A stretch of DNA of 64,000 bases, from contig BTRK01000002.1 in NCBI GenBank assembly GCA_036245805.1, forward strand, positions 14,315,067 to 14,379,066, given 5' to 3'. The position numbers were made by a program, and so were the translations under genes. Shown piece after piece: positions 37,495-48,775 of this stretch. Under the pieces are notes generated by a model, which was given only the letters and a program-made list of their open reading frames with translations, was not told the DNA's origin and did not search any database. The stretch comes from Pristionchus mayeri. Taxonomy: Eukaryota > Nematoda > Chromadorea > Rhabditida > Neodiplogasteridae. Positions within the stretch are counted from its first letter, which is position 1, and each line of letters begins with the position of its first letter.

Positions 37495-40400
37495 ATGGAC
37501 GCGATGCTCGGCTACGTCTACGACCTCTACGACTACATGCAGCTGGGACAGTTGGAGCAGCGGTTCTGGATGGACCTCTCCATCTTCATGATCTTCTTGG
37601 TTAGCTTCAACTTTATAGTTCAATTGACACTAATTTACTAGCTCTTTTGGTTGTGTTAAACCATTAGACTGTTTCATTCAGTATCTCGCTGTCTGGCCGC
37701 CTAAGCAGCTCATTGACTATGGGGTGGTCTTCGAGAGCCTGTATAAGCGGTTCGTTTGATCCTTTTTTTCAATTTTCTCTCGATATTGTATTCGTTTCTG
37801 CGACCATTTATCAAATCCTTTTACGAGATTTTCGATATTTTAAATATATTGTCTGCCAAAATTGTCCATCCAAGGCGAAATACCAGAATCAAAATTTGGA
37901 AACTTTTAGGTGGATCAAAAACTACGAGCTATTGAAAAGGATCGTGATTAAGGTAAAAGTTCTTTCATGAACGTAATCTAATTTTAAATTCATAGACCAC
38001 TATCAATCGACTTTTATTGCAAATTATGTGGATATTATTCACAAGCTATTCAAAAATGACTTATGGGTGAGTTAGTCGAAATTTTGTGCTTCATATGATA
38101 AAGGTAAAAGTAAAGGTGCAGCCACGTCAAGCAATTTTACAGTCGTAAACTACTACGTTAAGTGGTGTAGTGCGGTGAGGCCGACTACTGCTAGTACTAC
38201 GTATCCCTGCTGTCCAAAGTGCTTATAGGGAACGTTACCTTTAGCGACCGAGATCACTGCCAGTTCACCGACCCCGGGGGGGATAGAAGGCTTGTTCTGC
38301 CCAGGAGGGGATCGAACTCATGACCCTTCTATGACAAGCGGCGCCTCAGAACACTGCGCCACCATCACCAAACCTCATATGGTATTACAAAAAACATACA
38401 TTTAAAAAATACTATAAATTCTGTTGTTTGGAAAAACCTTGGCGGATTTTATTACAATGCAGTCACTAGGTTTTCTAATAAGTACAAGAATTATTAAATA
38501 GTTTCTTAGACAAATTTGAGATCAAAATGGTTCTGACAGCTGCCGAATTTGACAATGCCAACAACTAAGCATGTAATCTTACAGAAACATGCTTGATTCA
38601 GGTATACGCGTCTCTTTGCGATATCGCTTGAGTTCACCGCAGCTCTCTGCTTTGGTATTTGTTATCCTTCCTTTGAAGTAATATGATCGGTAACACAGGC
38701 GACATAATCCATTCGGCAATTGATATCTATCGGCTCAACAGACACCAAAGGTTGGTGAAGATGAACATTGCGTTTGTGTTATAGAGCGAGAAATTGCAAT
38801 AATACAGTGCTATTTATAAAAACAATTTAATTTAGCAAATATATATTTTCGGAGTTGTTCTTTTTTTAATTGAAATTTTTTTGCATTCTTAAATTATTTA
38901 AGACACTTAAAAAAATTGCAGATTAAAAGAAGGCATGGCCAGTGTCGGCTTGTTCTATCACGGGAAAACTTCTCGTAAGATTAATGCCGTGGAAAAAGTC
39001 GAGGAGAAAAGGAAATATTTGAATTCCCGCATTTCCGTATCTCGTCTCCCAGACTAGAGTCCCAGTAGAAGTAGCAACATGAAAATAAGATTTGGAAAAT
39101 CCATTTATACCCCATATTCCAAATTTCAAGTCGCTAGCAATACTGGGAGCAGAATAAAATTTCGGGAATTCAAATATTTCCTCTTCTCCTCGACTTTTTC
39201 CACGTCATAACAGGTCGGCAATTCGATGATTTTTGCTATTTTGAGTTTGGACTACGATAATGTTGAACGTGCACGTCTACCAAAATAATACCTCTGAACA
39301 CGAGCTAATCAGCGAAGGACGATTTGGACATGCAATTGTGCAGCTTGATGATCTCTCCTTTTCAATCATAGATTACGCTGTCGATGTAAGATTGTCTAAA
39401 CAATATTTGACGAAATATTCTTATTCAAAAATGTCTCTGGCCGTTACTCTCTTTTCAAATCTGACAGATCCTCTTGGGTTCTCATGTTGTTGTTTAGCAA
39501 AAAAATTTAAAAAAAAACATTCTGTCACTATTCAACCATGTTTTCAACCATGCGCCTCGGAGTAGAACATATAATTATCACTTGAAAATTATCACTATGT
39601 AAACAGGAGTTTTACGGTACCGAGATGAACATTATTCTGGCAAAGAATCGTGCGTGGTGGGGAAGGAACTACAAGTTCAGGTACTTGTATTATTCCGTGC
39701 CAACTGCTTTTAATTTGGCGTCACAATACATATCATATTTTCGTTCCAGGAATCATTTTTATATGAGGCCGTTTTCCTAAGAATCGAGCAGATCCGGAAT
39801 TTCCCGGGACAGCAAAAATATCTCGATTTTATGTAACAATGAGTTTTGGGGTAATTGAAGGTGCTGAAAACGGTGGGCACATCCATTTTGCTCACAGGGT
39901 CGCCGTTGGCTCCAGACGTCGTCATGTCGAAACCAGTTTTTTTGAGTATATCGCCCCTCCGTAAAGCGCTAAAATTACGTGAATAAGGCTTCCTGGGTAG
40001 AGTGTCATACTGATTACGCCTATCCACTTGATTTTTTACGAATTATTAAAATAATTTTTAAAAATTCAACTTTTCGTAGACTCAGTATGAAATGCTACCC
40101 AGGAAACCTTATTCACGTAATTTTAGCACTTTAAGGAGGGGCGATATACTCAAAAAACTGGTTTCGACGTGACGACGTCTGGAGCCAACGGCGACCCTGT
40201 GAGCAAAATGGATGTGCCCACCGTTTTCAGCAACTTCAATTACCCCAAAACTCATTGTTACAGAAAATCGAGATTTTTTTGCTGTCCCGGTCCTTGCTCG
40301 ATTCTTAGGCAAACGGCATCATATTTAAAAAACAAATTAACGTTTATGACAAATAGTTTATAATAATTTTTCTAAAATCAATAATAAAGTTATATTTTAA

Positions 40401-41704
40401 GTGTTTCATCAAGCGACCTGCCTCAAATTCGCCAGATGATTGAATTCGTATCACCCAGTGGAAGGGACTGGTTCGTCCCGGTTGGTCTTTATAGGAAACG
40501 ATCTCGCAATTCAGAGCTTCATCTTCTACATCAAACGCAACGCCAAATTCGCTTGGAGCCGCACCACTGAAGTATTCGTATCTGTGTTTTGAACATCTGC
40601 ACTCTCTCTCTCACTCTCAGGCCCTCGATGTTTGCTTTGCCTGTCACGCCGAGAAGCCGGAAGTCATAATTCGGAACACGTGCAACAAGTCCGGGTTGGT
40701 TAACTTCATTCGCTTCAATCCCATTGCTAACTCGGAAGGAGTGAATTATAGTAGATTTGTTGAAAAATGGGCTTGATTTGGGATGAATATCGGAGAGAGC
40801 TTGCATTCTGAAACGGTCCAAACGTGATCGCAACCCTTGACGACACTTTCCCCTCGTTGAGAGGGAGAGTGACGACAAAGAGAGAACACTCTCTCGCATT
40901 TGTATGCTCTCTCCCTCAGGGAACAATAGTTACAGACATGATACGGCACTAGGTAGGATGATCACCGTCGGATGATCACTGTTGGATGGTATCCTACTGG
41001 ATGATAACCTAAAAATGGACCCTTCTATAGAACTTTCAAAGTAGGTTCCCAAAGTGCCAAAAATGATTGTGTGAAAGTTCTACAGAAGGGGTTCATTTCT
41101 TGGTTATCATCCAGTAGGTTCCCATGCGACGGTGATCATCCGACCTCGTGCCCATGATGCCATCAAATGCTGCCTTGCAGTTCCCCCAAGTGTACTCGCT
41201 GTGCCTGCCATCCAGCCTGGTGCGCCAAGTGTCTCGCCCGCATCTTCGCGGTCGGTCGTTGGTTCGAATCCTCTCGTCTCCATTGATATTTTGCCGCTCA
41301 TCTGATAGTCTTGCAGGACGATCGACGCTACTGGGCTTGGGAGTACGGAAAGGTGAAGCTGCTATTTAAAATATTTGCAAATAAAAAAACTGTTCTCTAT
41401 GTTCGACGAATTCACAATAATCGATGTATACTTACTAGCTGCCTAGAGGCGGCTAGGAGGTGGCATGTGTTTTTTATCTCCCGGGAATGCGTGAAAGAAT
41501 AAAATTTCCCGCCGCCACCCTTTCATTTCGCATCTATTGAGACGATCTCTCTTCACCTTGTCATTTCATTGTCGGGACACATTCTTCACAATGTCATTAA
41601 AAAAGGAAAAATGTTTAATGTCAACATTCTAGGCTTCTTGCTCCACTTGCCGTGCCACTTTCTGCATCGAGGACGTCAAATTCATCACTGAGGCTGATCT
41701 TTGA
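37495..41704 (+). CDS. TMEM129-like ER membrane RING E3 ligase, copy 1
   Basis: TMEM129 homologs are ER-membrane E3 ubiquitin ligases of ER-associated degradation. I read 15 exons. The first is 37,495-37,599 (MDAMLGYVYDLYDYMQLGQL, then a first membrane segment FWMDLSIFMIFL); the last is 41,633-41,704 (stop TGA). Others: 37,682-37,749, 37,910-37,952, 37,996-38,066, 38,602-38,654, 38,699-38,750, ~39,260-39,385, 39,607-39,680, 40,402-40,480, 40,515-40,571, 40,621-40,694, 41,181-41,250 and 41,317-41,352. The atypical RING is complete: CFAC in 40,621; CTRCACHPAWCAKC in 41,181; CSTCRATFCIEDV at the end, matching the family signature CPTCRxxFCxxDV. Exon 7 is unclear, because an inverted-repeat insertion sits there (38,970-39,213) and I could not place a clean join. 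Introns carry a SINE and three palindromic or MITE insertions. Confidence 0.8.
38101..38374 (-). mobile_element. tRNA-derived SINE
   Basis: Minus strand. The head has an A-box-like TGGCGCAGTGTTCTGAGGC (38,343-38,361) and a B-box GAGTTCGATCC (38,309-38,319), as in tRNA promoters. The tail is simple sequence (CACCTTTACTTTTACCTTTA at 38,101-38,120). Target duplication: TCATATGATA at 38,091-38,100 and TCATATGGTA at 38,375-38,384. It lies in intron 4 of TMEM129 copy 1, antisense to it. Confidence 0.85.
38970..39213. mobile_element. Inverted-repeat insertion at TMEM129 copy 1 exon 7
   Basis: GTGGAAAAAGTCGAGGAGAA and onward on the left returns inverted at 39,163-39,205. About 50 bp arms, ~240 bp in total. 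It falls where copy 2 has exon 7, so it may split or displace that exon. Confidence 0.75.
39761..40324. mobile_element. Palindromic element, family P
   Basis: Tips ATATGAGGCCGTTTTCCTAA (left) and the inverse of ATGATGCCGTTTGCCTAA (right), arms ~260 bp, non-coding. Tip sequence is shared with 32,970-33,967. Lies in intron 9 of TMEM129 copy 1. Confidence 0.85.
40949..41148. mobile_element. MITE, CTAGGTCGG-type
   Basis: Begins CTAGGTAGGATGATCACC and ends GGTGATCATCCGACCTCG. About 200 bp. Sits in the intron just before the central RING exon of TMEM129 copy 1. Confidence 0.8.
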
Positions 41705-42184
41705 ATTCTGAGAATATTCATAGAAGATTTACTAGCAGCTAAGGACTCGATACAATGAATACTATATTCATCCTCTGTTATCGGCACTGTTGGAATACAA
41801 TTACATGAGAGTAGAACAGTCAGAAACATAACTTGTAAATTCTCTGAATGTGGTTGAAGAATAGGAATAGGAAAAATGCGAGGATATTCAATATGGATCA
41901 TCGAACACTCTAAAATGCACTCATTTTCAACGCTCATTTTCAACTAATGGATAATATGTAACTATGATAATTACACTGCAATTCAGCTGCGAAATTTTCA
42001 TAAATCATGCCAACGCATTAATTTGATTACAAATTGCCAATTAGATTCTGATCTACGCGCGAAGCATCGATCTTCATGCTCTCATCTCGAGCAATGGTCT
42101 GACTCTCCTCATATCACACGCTCTCTCGCCGGTTAGAGAAAGTGAGAGAACAGGAGATTTGGAGAGTCCCCATTACTCCTCGTT

Positions 42185-42345
42185 CCCATTCATTCCCTCC
42201 TTTCTCACTTGATCAGATCAGTTTATCGAGCCTCTCCTCATCGTTCGTCACATATTCAGGTACAGTACCCTTTATCCTTTGATACTGTACCCTATCGTCA
42301 ACTGACTACCGCACCTCGCAGTGATGCGTCTCCAGCGGTACTTGA
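42185..42345 (+). pseudogene. Isolated 5' end of a Ly6-type gene
   Basis: Aligns by eye with the upstream region and first codons of the Ly6 genes at 56,502 and 62,440 (both minus): ATTCATTCCCTCC, then TCGAGCCTCTCCTC, a CAGGTAC-GTACC block, CTTTGATA-TGTA, and ATGCGTCTCC. After these first codons the match ends and the frame does not encode a signal peptide. No downstream Ly6 exons were found. Confidence 0.65.
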
Positions 42346-43383
42346 ATTGCATTTTACTGCATTTTTAAATTTCGATGAGAAATTAAAGTTCTATCTCACC
42401 ATATCATAAGGTTCATTATTTATACAGAAATGGTCGTGATAAAAAATCTTTATTTTATAGGTTCGTTCTTTGCGTTATGGCAATTTCTCAATTGTAGCCA
42501 ATACAGCAGTCAACCGTAATAATCATAAATACATTAATATTTGACATTTAATTGTGAACAATATCGATGAAATGAACAATTCAGGTATGCAATGGAATTC
42601 TTGTTAGATCAGCCAAGTTGTAGTGAAATATCCTTTTCATTCTGATCAATGCAAACTGGAGCGATCGTCTTCTAATCACAGTCTCAAATCCGCCCTCTCT
42701 CATAACAAAACAATTCGAAAAGTGGGCGGTGCTGTAGTAAACCTGCAACTAGTATGGGTAAATGAGAGTTATGCGAGTCCATGGAAATAACTTTCATCAT
42801 TCTGTGATGTTTTCAATGCAGAAAGATGCGTGGTCCAAGAAGACAAACTGATAATGTCCATTATGCACTGGGCAAAATGAAGCGCGTTTTGAGCATCAAT
42901 ATTCAACTTCACTTCAAAGATCGATGATCTTTTGAATATCTAAATAAATACTTTTAAATCAAGTTTCGTTTATTTCCGGACATCGTATATTCCTTGCATT
43001 TCCCACAACTCAATTCGGATATTAGATATTTCGACGTATCTTGCATTGGACGGAATCGCAGTTATTAAAGTCGAGTCAATAGTTGATAATGAAGGTGTTG
43101 ATTCTATACGCCTTTTCCTGCTCTGATTATAACTCATTAGATTATTAAAGTCTTATGGACTAATTGGACGAATAAATGTCAAATATCATAGTAATACATT
43201 TATATTTATTATTAAGAAAACTTGTACCGTGTGGTTTAACTCGATCTTTGTAGTTTTTACTTCTGAAATGACAGATTCCGATGCAATATCGATAATTGAT
43301 CTATCGTCAGGATTATTCAAATATAGCTGAAATTTATAACAAAGAGGCAATAGATTTTTTTACATTCTAACAGGTCATTTATT

Positions 43384-43736
43384 ACGGGAAAAAAGTCTTA
43401 CAAATGCTTGAAGAGAAAGAACCCTTGATGTTTTCAGAAGTCGAACCAGTGTGGGTTCCATGTTGTCAACAGAACAAGCAACGGAATATTGATGAAACGT
43501 CCATTTTCTTGTGTCCACTGGCTGCATTGATCCCTGCACGTGTCCTTTTCGTATACATTAGGACTAAAAAATCCCATTCCTCCCATGTATTCGATTTTCC
43601 AGCCTCGGCTTCGATCGTGTGCAGTCTACGACAGGTGCAAGAAATATTCGATCTATCGAGTAATCCGAGAAATTTAATAATGGATAGCAGAATATCGCGC
43701 GGAAGACCATCAAGACTCTTTAAGAATGTGGATTAG
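43384..43736 (+). CDS. Possible exon of an unrecognised gene
   Basis: An open frame of ~117 codons follows an acceptor (TTCTAACAG at 43,375-43,383) and ends at TAG 43,734-43,736. The product starts VIYYGKKVLQMLEEKEPLM and includes PVWVPCCQQNK and VQEIFDLSSNPRNL. Composition is protein-like, and an upstream stretch MTDSDAISIIDLSSG (from ~43,269) could be its first exon, but no donor gives a consistent frame. Family unknown. Confidence 0.3.
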
Positions 43737-44427
43737 GTTCGCTAAAAAAATGAATTTGCGTAAATTGTCTTACTTTGGTTGCACTTGCTGCAATCTCCAT
43801 CTATGCCTTTGAGATAATTGTCTGCACTGCACTGAATTGTGGAAATTTAAAATAATTTTTGCTTGTTTTTTCTCGGGTTACCGACAACAAATGTAATCAA
43901 GTTGAGTTAAAGAAAATACACAAACTTTGTGTATTTACGGAGATAAAATAGATGATAAATGTTAGCAAATTCAGGGAAAAAAAGCTAAAGATGCTACAAC
44001 AAGCAGAAATTCAAAATAGCGTCCAAAGACTTGTTTGAGCAAATTCCCGCCTAATTCTAAATGTTAAGATTTGTAGGTGTAACCAACGAACACTGACAAG
44101 AATATATTTTTACAATGATAAAAAAAGTAAATCTATAAATACTGCAGTACTTCCAGTGGATCTGAGAGGGAAGGAACCACACCGACACACGTAGAAAGTA
44201 GTACAATAACGATCGAAAGATCAATTGACTAGAACAATTCAATTTCAATTATGGAAATTGTTCTCCCTCTCTCAATCTCTGACTCGTCAATAACACCATT
44301 CATTCTCATCCTCTTTCGTCGTTGGAGGCGGTCCCTCCGGTCTTCTCCCCCCTTTCGTGAGAGCTTTTCCACTCTTTCTTGCCTGCGCTCTTCCCTGATT
44401 ACTGTAGTTTGGTTGCCTCTCAGGAAT

Positions 44428-47149
44428 ATGGTCGCGATGCTCGGCTACGTCTCTGACCTCTACGACTACCTGCTTCTGGGACAGTTGGAGAAGCGGTTCT
44501 GGATGGATCTTGCCATCTTCATGATCTTCTTGGTTTGTTTCAACCTTATTGTTCTATTTAAACTAATTTCGTTGCTCTTTTGTCTGATTTCCATGCTGTT
44601 TTTGCTCAGATTCTTGTTCTCTGGCCGCCGAAGATACTCATCAAGTGTGGACTCATCTTGGAGAACCTGACAAGACCGTTCGTTTCACACCTTTTGTGGC
44701 ATTCTTACCGTCGAGCCGTACTCGTTATGAGCACCTCTTGGAACCTCCGTGACCGGAGGATTCAGGGAATCGGGATTTTTCTCAGTGCCACAGCTGGATC
44801 GATTTTTTTTGCGAACGGCTTATTCTTAAATTATTGAAAAATATTCTTCATTATATTATTGAATAATTAAGATGCGGTCTGTACAGCTTCCCCGTATTGA
44901 GAAGATTGTGAGCCAAAGTAAAATATTGTTTCCACGTGCATAACTTAATGCTGCGTTGTTTTGCAGACTCTGTTCAATCGAATGTACTTAGAGATATTGT
45001 CAATAATATTCGAAGGCTATTCATTAGCAGCTTACGGGTGAGCGATTTCACATGTTCCGATTCTTATGGTATTACAAATAAAAATTATTGTATTCTAAGT
45101 TCAAAAATAATTGATATCATGTAAAGAAATTAAGGTTTTTTATAGCAATAGATTTGAGAAAGCTAAGAGACCGACAGAGCAGTAGAATCTTGCAACAACA
45201 TCGTAATTTCAGTGGTCACTTTTTGTTGGTGATGTCATTCGTGACCACAGCGGCAGTTTACGTTTGTAAGTTATTTTCTTTTTTGACATAATTTACTCGG
45301 CTGCCCAGGGCACACAATCGAGATCGCCATTGAGTTCAGTAACCTCAACAATGGGCAGAAGTTGGTGAACATGAATATTATCTTTGACTTACAAATCAAT
45401 ATTGTACATCAAATCATTGATAATTTTCTGTTGTATTTATTAGAATATTAAATGATATAAACAAACTTTCTCGTTTGCACAATCTGTACAACACAGCATT
45501 AAAAAAAATTTATAACTATTTACTTCAGAGTCGGATGCGGTTTCACCGAGCAAGAAACAAACATTTTCGGCATGTCCATTCAAGTGAATTGTTCACGTAA
45601 GTATAACACTTTTTGTAAAGCAAGGGTTTAGCCATTTCCAGTTTCGAAAATGGTGGAAATCAATTCGCGCTTTGTAATCATCGAAGGACGATTTGGATAT
45701 AAAATTGAATTGTTGGACGACCTCTCGTTCTCAATTATCGGCAATACCTTCGGTGTAAGAAATTTTTAATAGTATCTGGCAATAGGACAGTTTCATCTGA
45801 TGGATCTCATGTGTGATCTAAATTCCAAATTTCTCAGATCCTTTCCGATTCATGTGATTACGTTACAAAAATTGCTAAACGAAAAAAATATTGCCTTACC
45901 ATTCCAGCACCCTTTGAACCACTCATGTACCTTATAGCATCGTCGTGTCGAGTAGACAAAAGATTACCAAAAATTTGTTTCGTGCAAATCCTTTTCCTAA
46001 CGCAGGCTGGCGGTATCGAGCAGAGCATTATTGCTGCTGAACATCGTACTATGAAGGGAAGGAAGTACACGTTCAGGTATACTTCATTTTTATTATTACT
46101 TACCAACCGCAGTTCCTTCTGGGGCTCCCAAATTTTTATTTATTAATATATTATGTAACAAATAAAATTTGCATGCATTTCAGTGTTCGTACACGAGAGC
46201 TCCCTCTCATTCATCAGCTCGTCAATTTCGAAAATCCTGCCGCAAACGACTGGATTATCCGTGTTCGTCCATCTAGATAAATATCGACCGAGTCTCGTAA
46301 TTCAGATCATCACCTCGCGCATCAACAGCAACGCGAAGTTCGCTTGGAACAACATTGACGTAGGTTTATCTCGGGTGTTGAATATCTGAAGTTGCACTTT
46401 CGCGAGAGCAGTGAAAGAGTGCAGGACATGAAGAGAAGAGAACCTGAAACTCGAACTGTAGTTGCTCTTTCAGGCCCTCGATGAGTGATTTGCTTGCCAG
46501 ACGGAAAAGCCGGAAGTGATCATCAGGAACAGATGCGCAGAGTCGGGGTTCGTTCACTTCGTTCAATACAATTCACTTGTCAGGAATGAATCAACGTAGA
46601 GTCTTTGCTAGATTGGAAAAAAGGAGAGTGGGGCTAGCATTCCGAAAAGCCTCACAGTCCTCCGGTGAACACTGGGGTTGGCGATTCGAGCAGAATTGCG
46701 ATATCTCAATTCCTCCACTCGCTTATTGCGAAATTTGAGGAAGGGAAGATTGCGATATCGCAATTCTGCTCCGAATAGCCAACCCTAGTGCACACGACAT
46801 TCTTCAGGGGGTAGCGAAAGGTGAGAGAGCAAAAAAGAGAGCAAAGCGAGCAAAATCTCTCACACTTGCATGCTCTCTCGATCTCACAGGCCAATCAACC
46901 CTACTGGGCATGCGAGGGCGGAAAGGTGAAATAATCAAAATTGTTTATTATTTTATATTCGAATTTTTCATTAATTTTGCATTTTTTGAAGAAAAATTTA
47001 ACAACTGTCGGAGTAATAAGTGTTAACATCTTTCTCATGGACAGTCCGAATTGAAAAAGGGAATGCCAACATTCTAGGCTTCTTGCCCCACTTGCCGTGC
47101 GGGTTTCTGCCTGATGGACGTTAGCGTCATCGTCGAAGCTGATCTCTGA
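44428..47149 (+). pseudogene. TMEM129-like gene, copy 2, RING destroyed
   Basis: Exon for exon parallel to copy 1: 44,428-44,532, 44,610-44,677, 44,872-44,917, 44,967-45,037, 45,213-45,265, 45,309-45,360, 45,529-45,596, 45,642-45,754, 46,006-46,076, 46,184-46,262, 46,306-46,359, 46,474 onward, 46,890-46,925 and 47,078-47,149. Exon phases match copy 1. Two in-frame TGA codons are visible: 44,909-44,911 (exon 3) and 46,486-46,488, where copy 1 has the first RING cysteine (TGC). The central RING exon (CTRCACHPAWCAKC in copy 1) is absent; a hairpin MITE occupies that interval. The last exon still encodes CPTCRAGFCLMDV. Membrane segments (LVMSFVTTAAVYV) survive. A truncated product without RING is possible if exon 3 is skipped or read differently, but decay is the simpler view. 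Confidence 0.8.
46674..46788. mobile_element. Hairpin MITE in TMEM129 copy 2
   Basis: GGGTTGGCGATTCGAGCAG ... GCTCCGAATAGCCAACCC, with inner GAATTGCGATATC arms. About 115 bp. Lies between exons 12 and 14, where copy 1 has its central RING exon. Confidence 0.75.
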
Positions 47150-47231
47150 TCTTCGATCTTTGATCTTTGAGAAGACTCACTATAGATTTACGAGGAGTTA
47201 AGGCCTCGATAAATAAACTAATTTTATTGTA

Positions 47232-48473
47232 TTGGGGTGTCCGGAAAGTTCGTATAATGCTTCGGAAAAAAGTCAGTTCGCGATCAAATGCAGTGATTGC
47301 GCAATCTGTTTGTCAACAATGTATTGCATCATTCTGACGTTGAGTAGTGAGAGGATTTAATCAGTCTCCTAGTTGCTACTTTGATTCTTGTGATGGACTC
47401 CCACCTCTACCTCCGAGCAGTTTTACTTCATTACTACCGTATTGGCCGATCCGTGAAGGAGGCCCACTCTGCCCTGGCCCAGTCGGAAGGAGCTGACGCC
47501 CCCTCCATACCCTTCTGCTATAAGTGGTTCTCCCGCTTCAAGAAAGGGGAGTTTGGTCTCGATGATCAACCCCGCTCTGGACGCCCTCCCTCCCTCGATC
47601 AGCTTCTCGTTCTCCGCACACTGAAGCGCAAGCCCATGCCCAGTGTGCGTGAGTTGAAGAAGGATACTGGTACTCCCAGATCAACGGTGTCCGATATCCT
47701 CCATCGATCTGGGAAGAAGCCGAAACTCCCACAAGTGATTCCCCATGACCTCTCCCCCGAACAGCTGAAAAATCGTGTTCAAGTCTGTCGGGAATTACTC
47801 CATCGTAGATCCAATCTTCGATGGGTCAATTCCATCATCGCTACAGATGAGAAGTGGATCACGTACAATAACCCTGTGAGGAGACTGCAATGGGTGGATG
47901 CAGATGAGAAGCCCACGCCCGTCCCGAAGAAGGAAGAGCACGGAAAGAAGGAACTCCTCTGCTTCTTCTTCTCAGTGCTCGGTCCCATCTACTGGGAGAT
48001 CCTCGCCCCTGGCACCAGCATTAATGCCGACCTCTTCTCTGAATAACTGGAAGATGTCGCGATCAGAGTCCCTCCCAGACTCCTGAACCAGGGCAAAATT
48101 CTTCTTCTGATGGACAATGCTCGCCCACATCGAGCGAAGATGACCCAGAAGAAAATGGACGAGCTGAAGATCGAGAGGAGTCCCCATCCACCGTATTCCC
48201 CGGATCTCTCCCCATGCGACTACCACTGCTTCCGCTCTCTCTCTGACTTCTTCAAAGGAAAGAAGTTCAAGAATCGAGATGAAGTTGTGAGGGCTTTCGT
48301 GAACTGGGCGGTCTCGAAGAAACCCGCATTCTGGAAGAGAGGAATCGAGACCCTGCCCAATCGCTGGAGGGAGGTAGTGAGCAAGAAGGGGGCATACATT
48401 GGTCACTGAGAATTGTAAAGCATTGAATAAAAAATAAAAACAAAAAATTATACGAACTTTCCGGACACCCCAA
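47232..48473 (+). mobile_element. Mariner transposon, near-intact (1,242 bp)
   Basis: The tips TTGGGGTGTCCGGAAAGTTC (left) and its exact inverse (right) are flanked by TA at 47,230-47,231 and 48,474-48,475. It contains a single-exon transposase frame with one stop. The intact tips suggest it is young and could be mobilised in trans. Confidence 0.95.
47393..48409 (+). pseudogene. Mariner DD34D transposase with one nonsense codon
   Basis: Reads MDSHLYLRAVLLHYYRIGRS through to TAA at 48,044-48,046, then continues in the same frame to the natural stop TGA at 48,407-48,409, about 338 codons, the usual mariner length. The paired helix-turn-helix region (YKWFSRFKKGEFGLDDQPRS) is followed by the catalytic triad: Asp in IATDEKWI, Asp in LLMDNARPHRA, and Asp in YSPDLSPCDYH, with 34 residues between the last two. 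The TAA falls between the first and second catalytic Asp, so the truncated product is inactive. No other lesion seen. Confidence 0.95.
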
Positions 48474-48775
48474 TATTTGTTGAAGTATTATTGCACCATA
48501 TTTTTATTAAATCAGAAGCATGCAAATTCTCAGAATTTGGCGGACAACATAGAGGGAAAGTGGAAAGGGGAAAGTGCGGTCGTATTCACTGTCAAGGAAG
48601 GTACGTTACACGCGCCTTGGTACCATCACACAAGAAAACACAATCATGAAAGACACCAAGGAGATAAAGACGCTTTATTGTTCTTCCCTTTCGAGCACAT
48701 CATGATGTCACTTCTTTTCAGTGCCTTCAACGCTCTTAGATACATTTATCGTTTTCATTGCAACATTTACAATAA

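Larger units (their letters stand above)
41705..44427. other. Spacer between the TMEM129 copies
   Basis: Contains the Ly6 5' fragment (42,185-42,345), a possible coding stretch (43,384-43,736) and, at 44,251-44,427, sequence homologous to the region upstream of TMEM129 copy 1. A CTCTCTCG repeat copy lies near 42,085-42,170. Nothing else is supported. Confidence 0.5.

Noticed and set aside
40471..40514. Apparent conserved +1 frameshift in both TMEM129 copies (after DWFV / DWII)
   Set aside because: Explained by a very short intron: GTTGGTC...AATTCAG, 34 bp in copy 1, and GTTCGTC...AATTCAG, 43 bp in copy 2 (46,263-46,305). Removing it restores frame in both, so no programmed frameshift is needed.
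41629..41943. 104-codon minus-strand frame
   Set aside because: Overlaps the last TMEM129 copy 1 exon (CSTCRATFC...) in antisense and has no family signature.
46486..46488. TGA in place of a RING cysteine codon as possible selenocysteine
   Set aside because: The next RING exon is missing, a second unrelated TGA occurs in exon 3, and no SECIS-like hairpin was recognised. Pseudogene decay is simpler.
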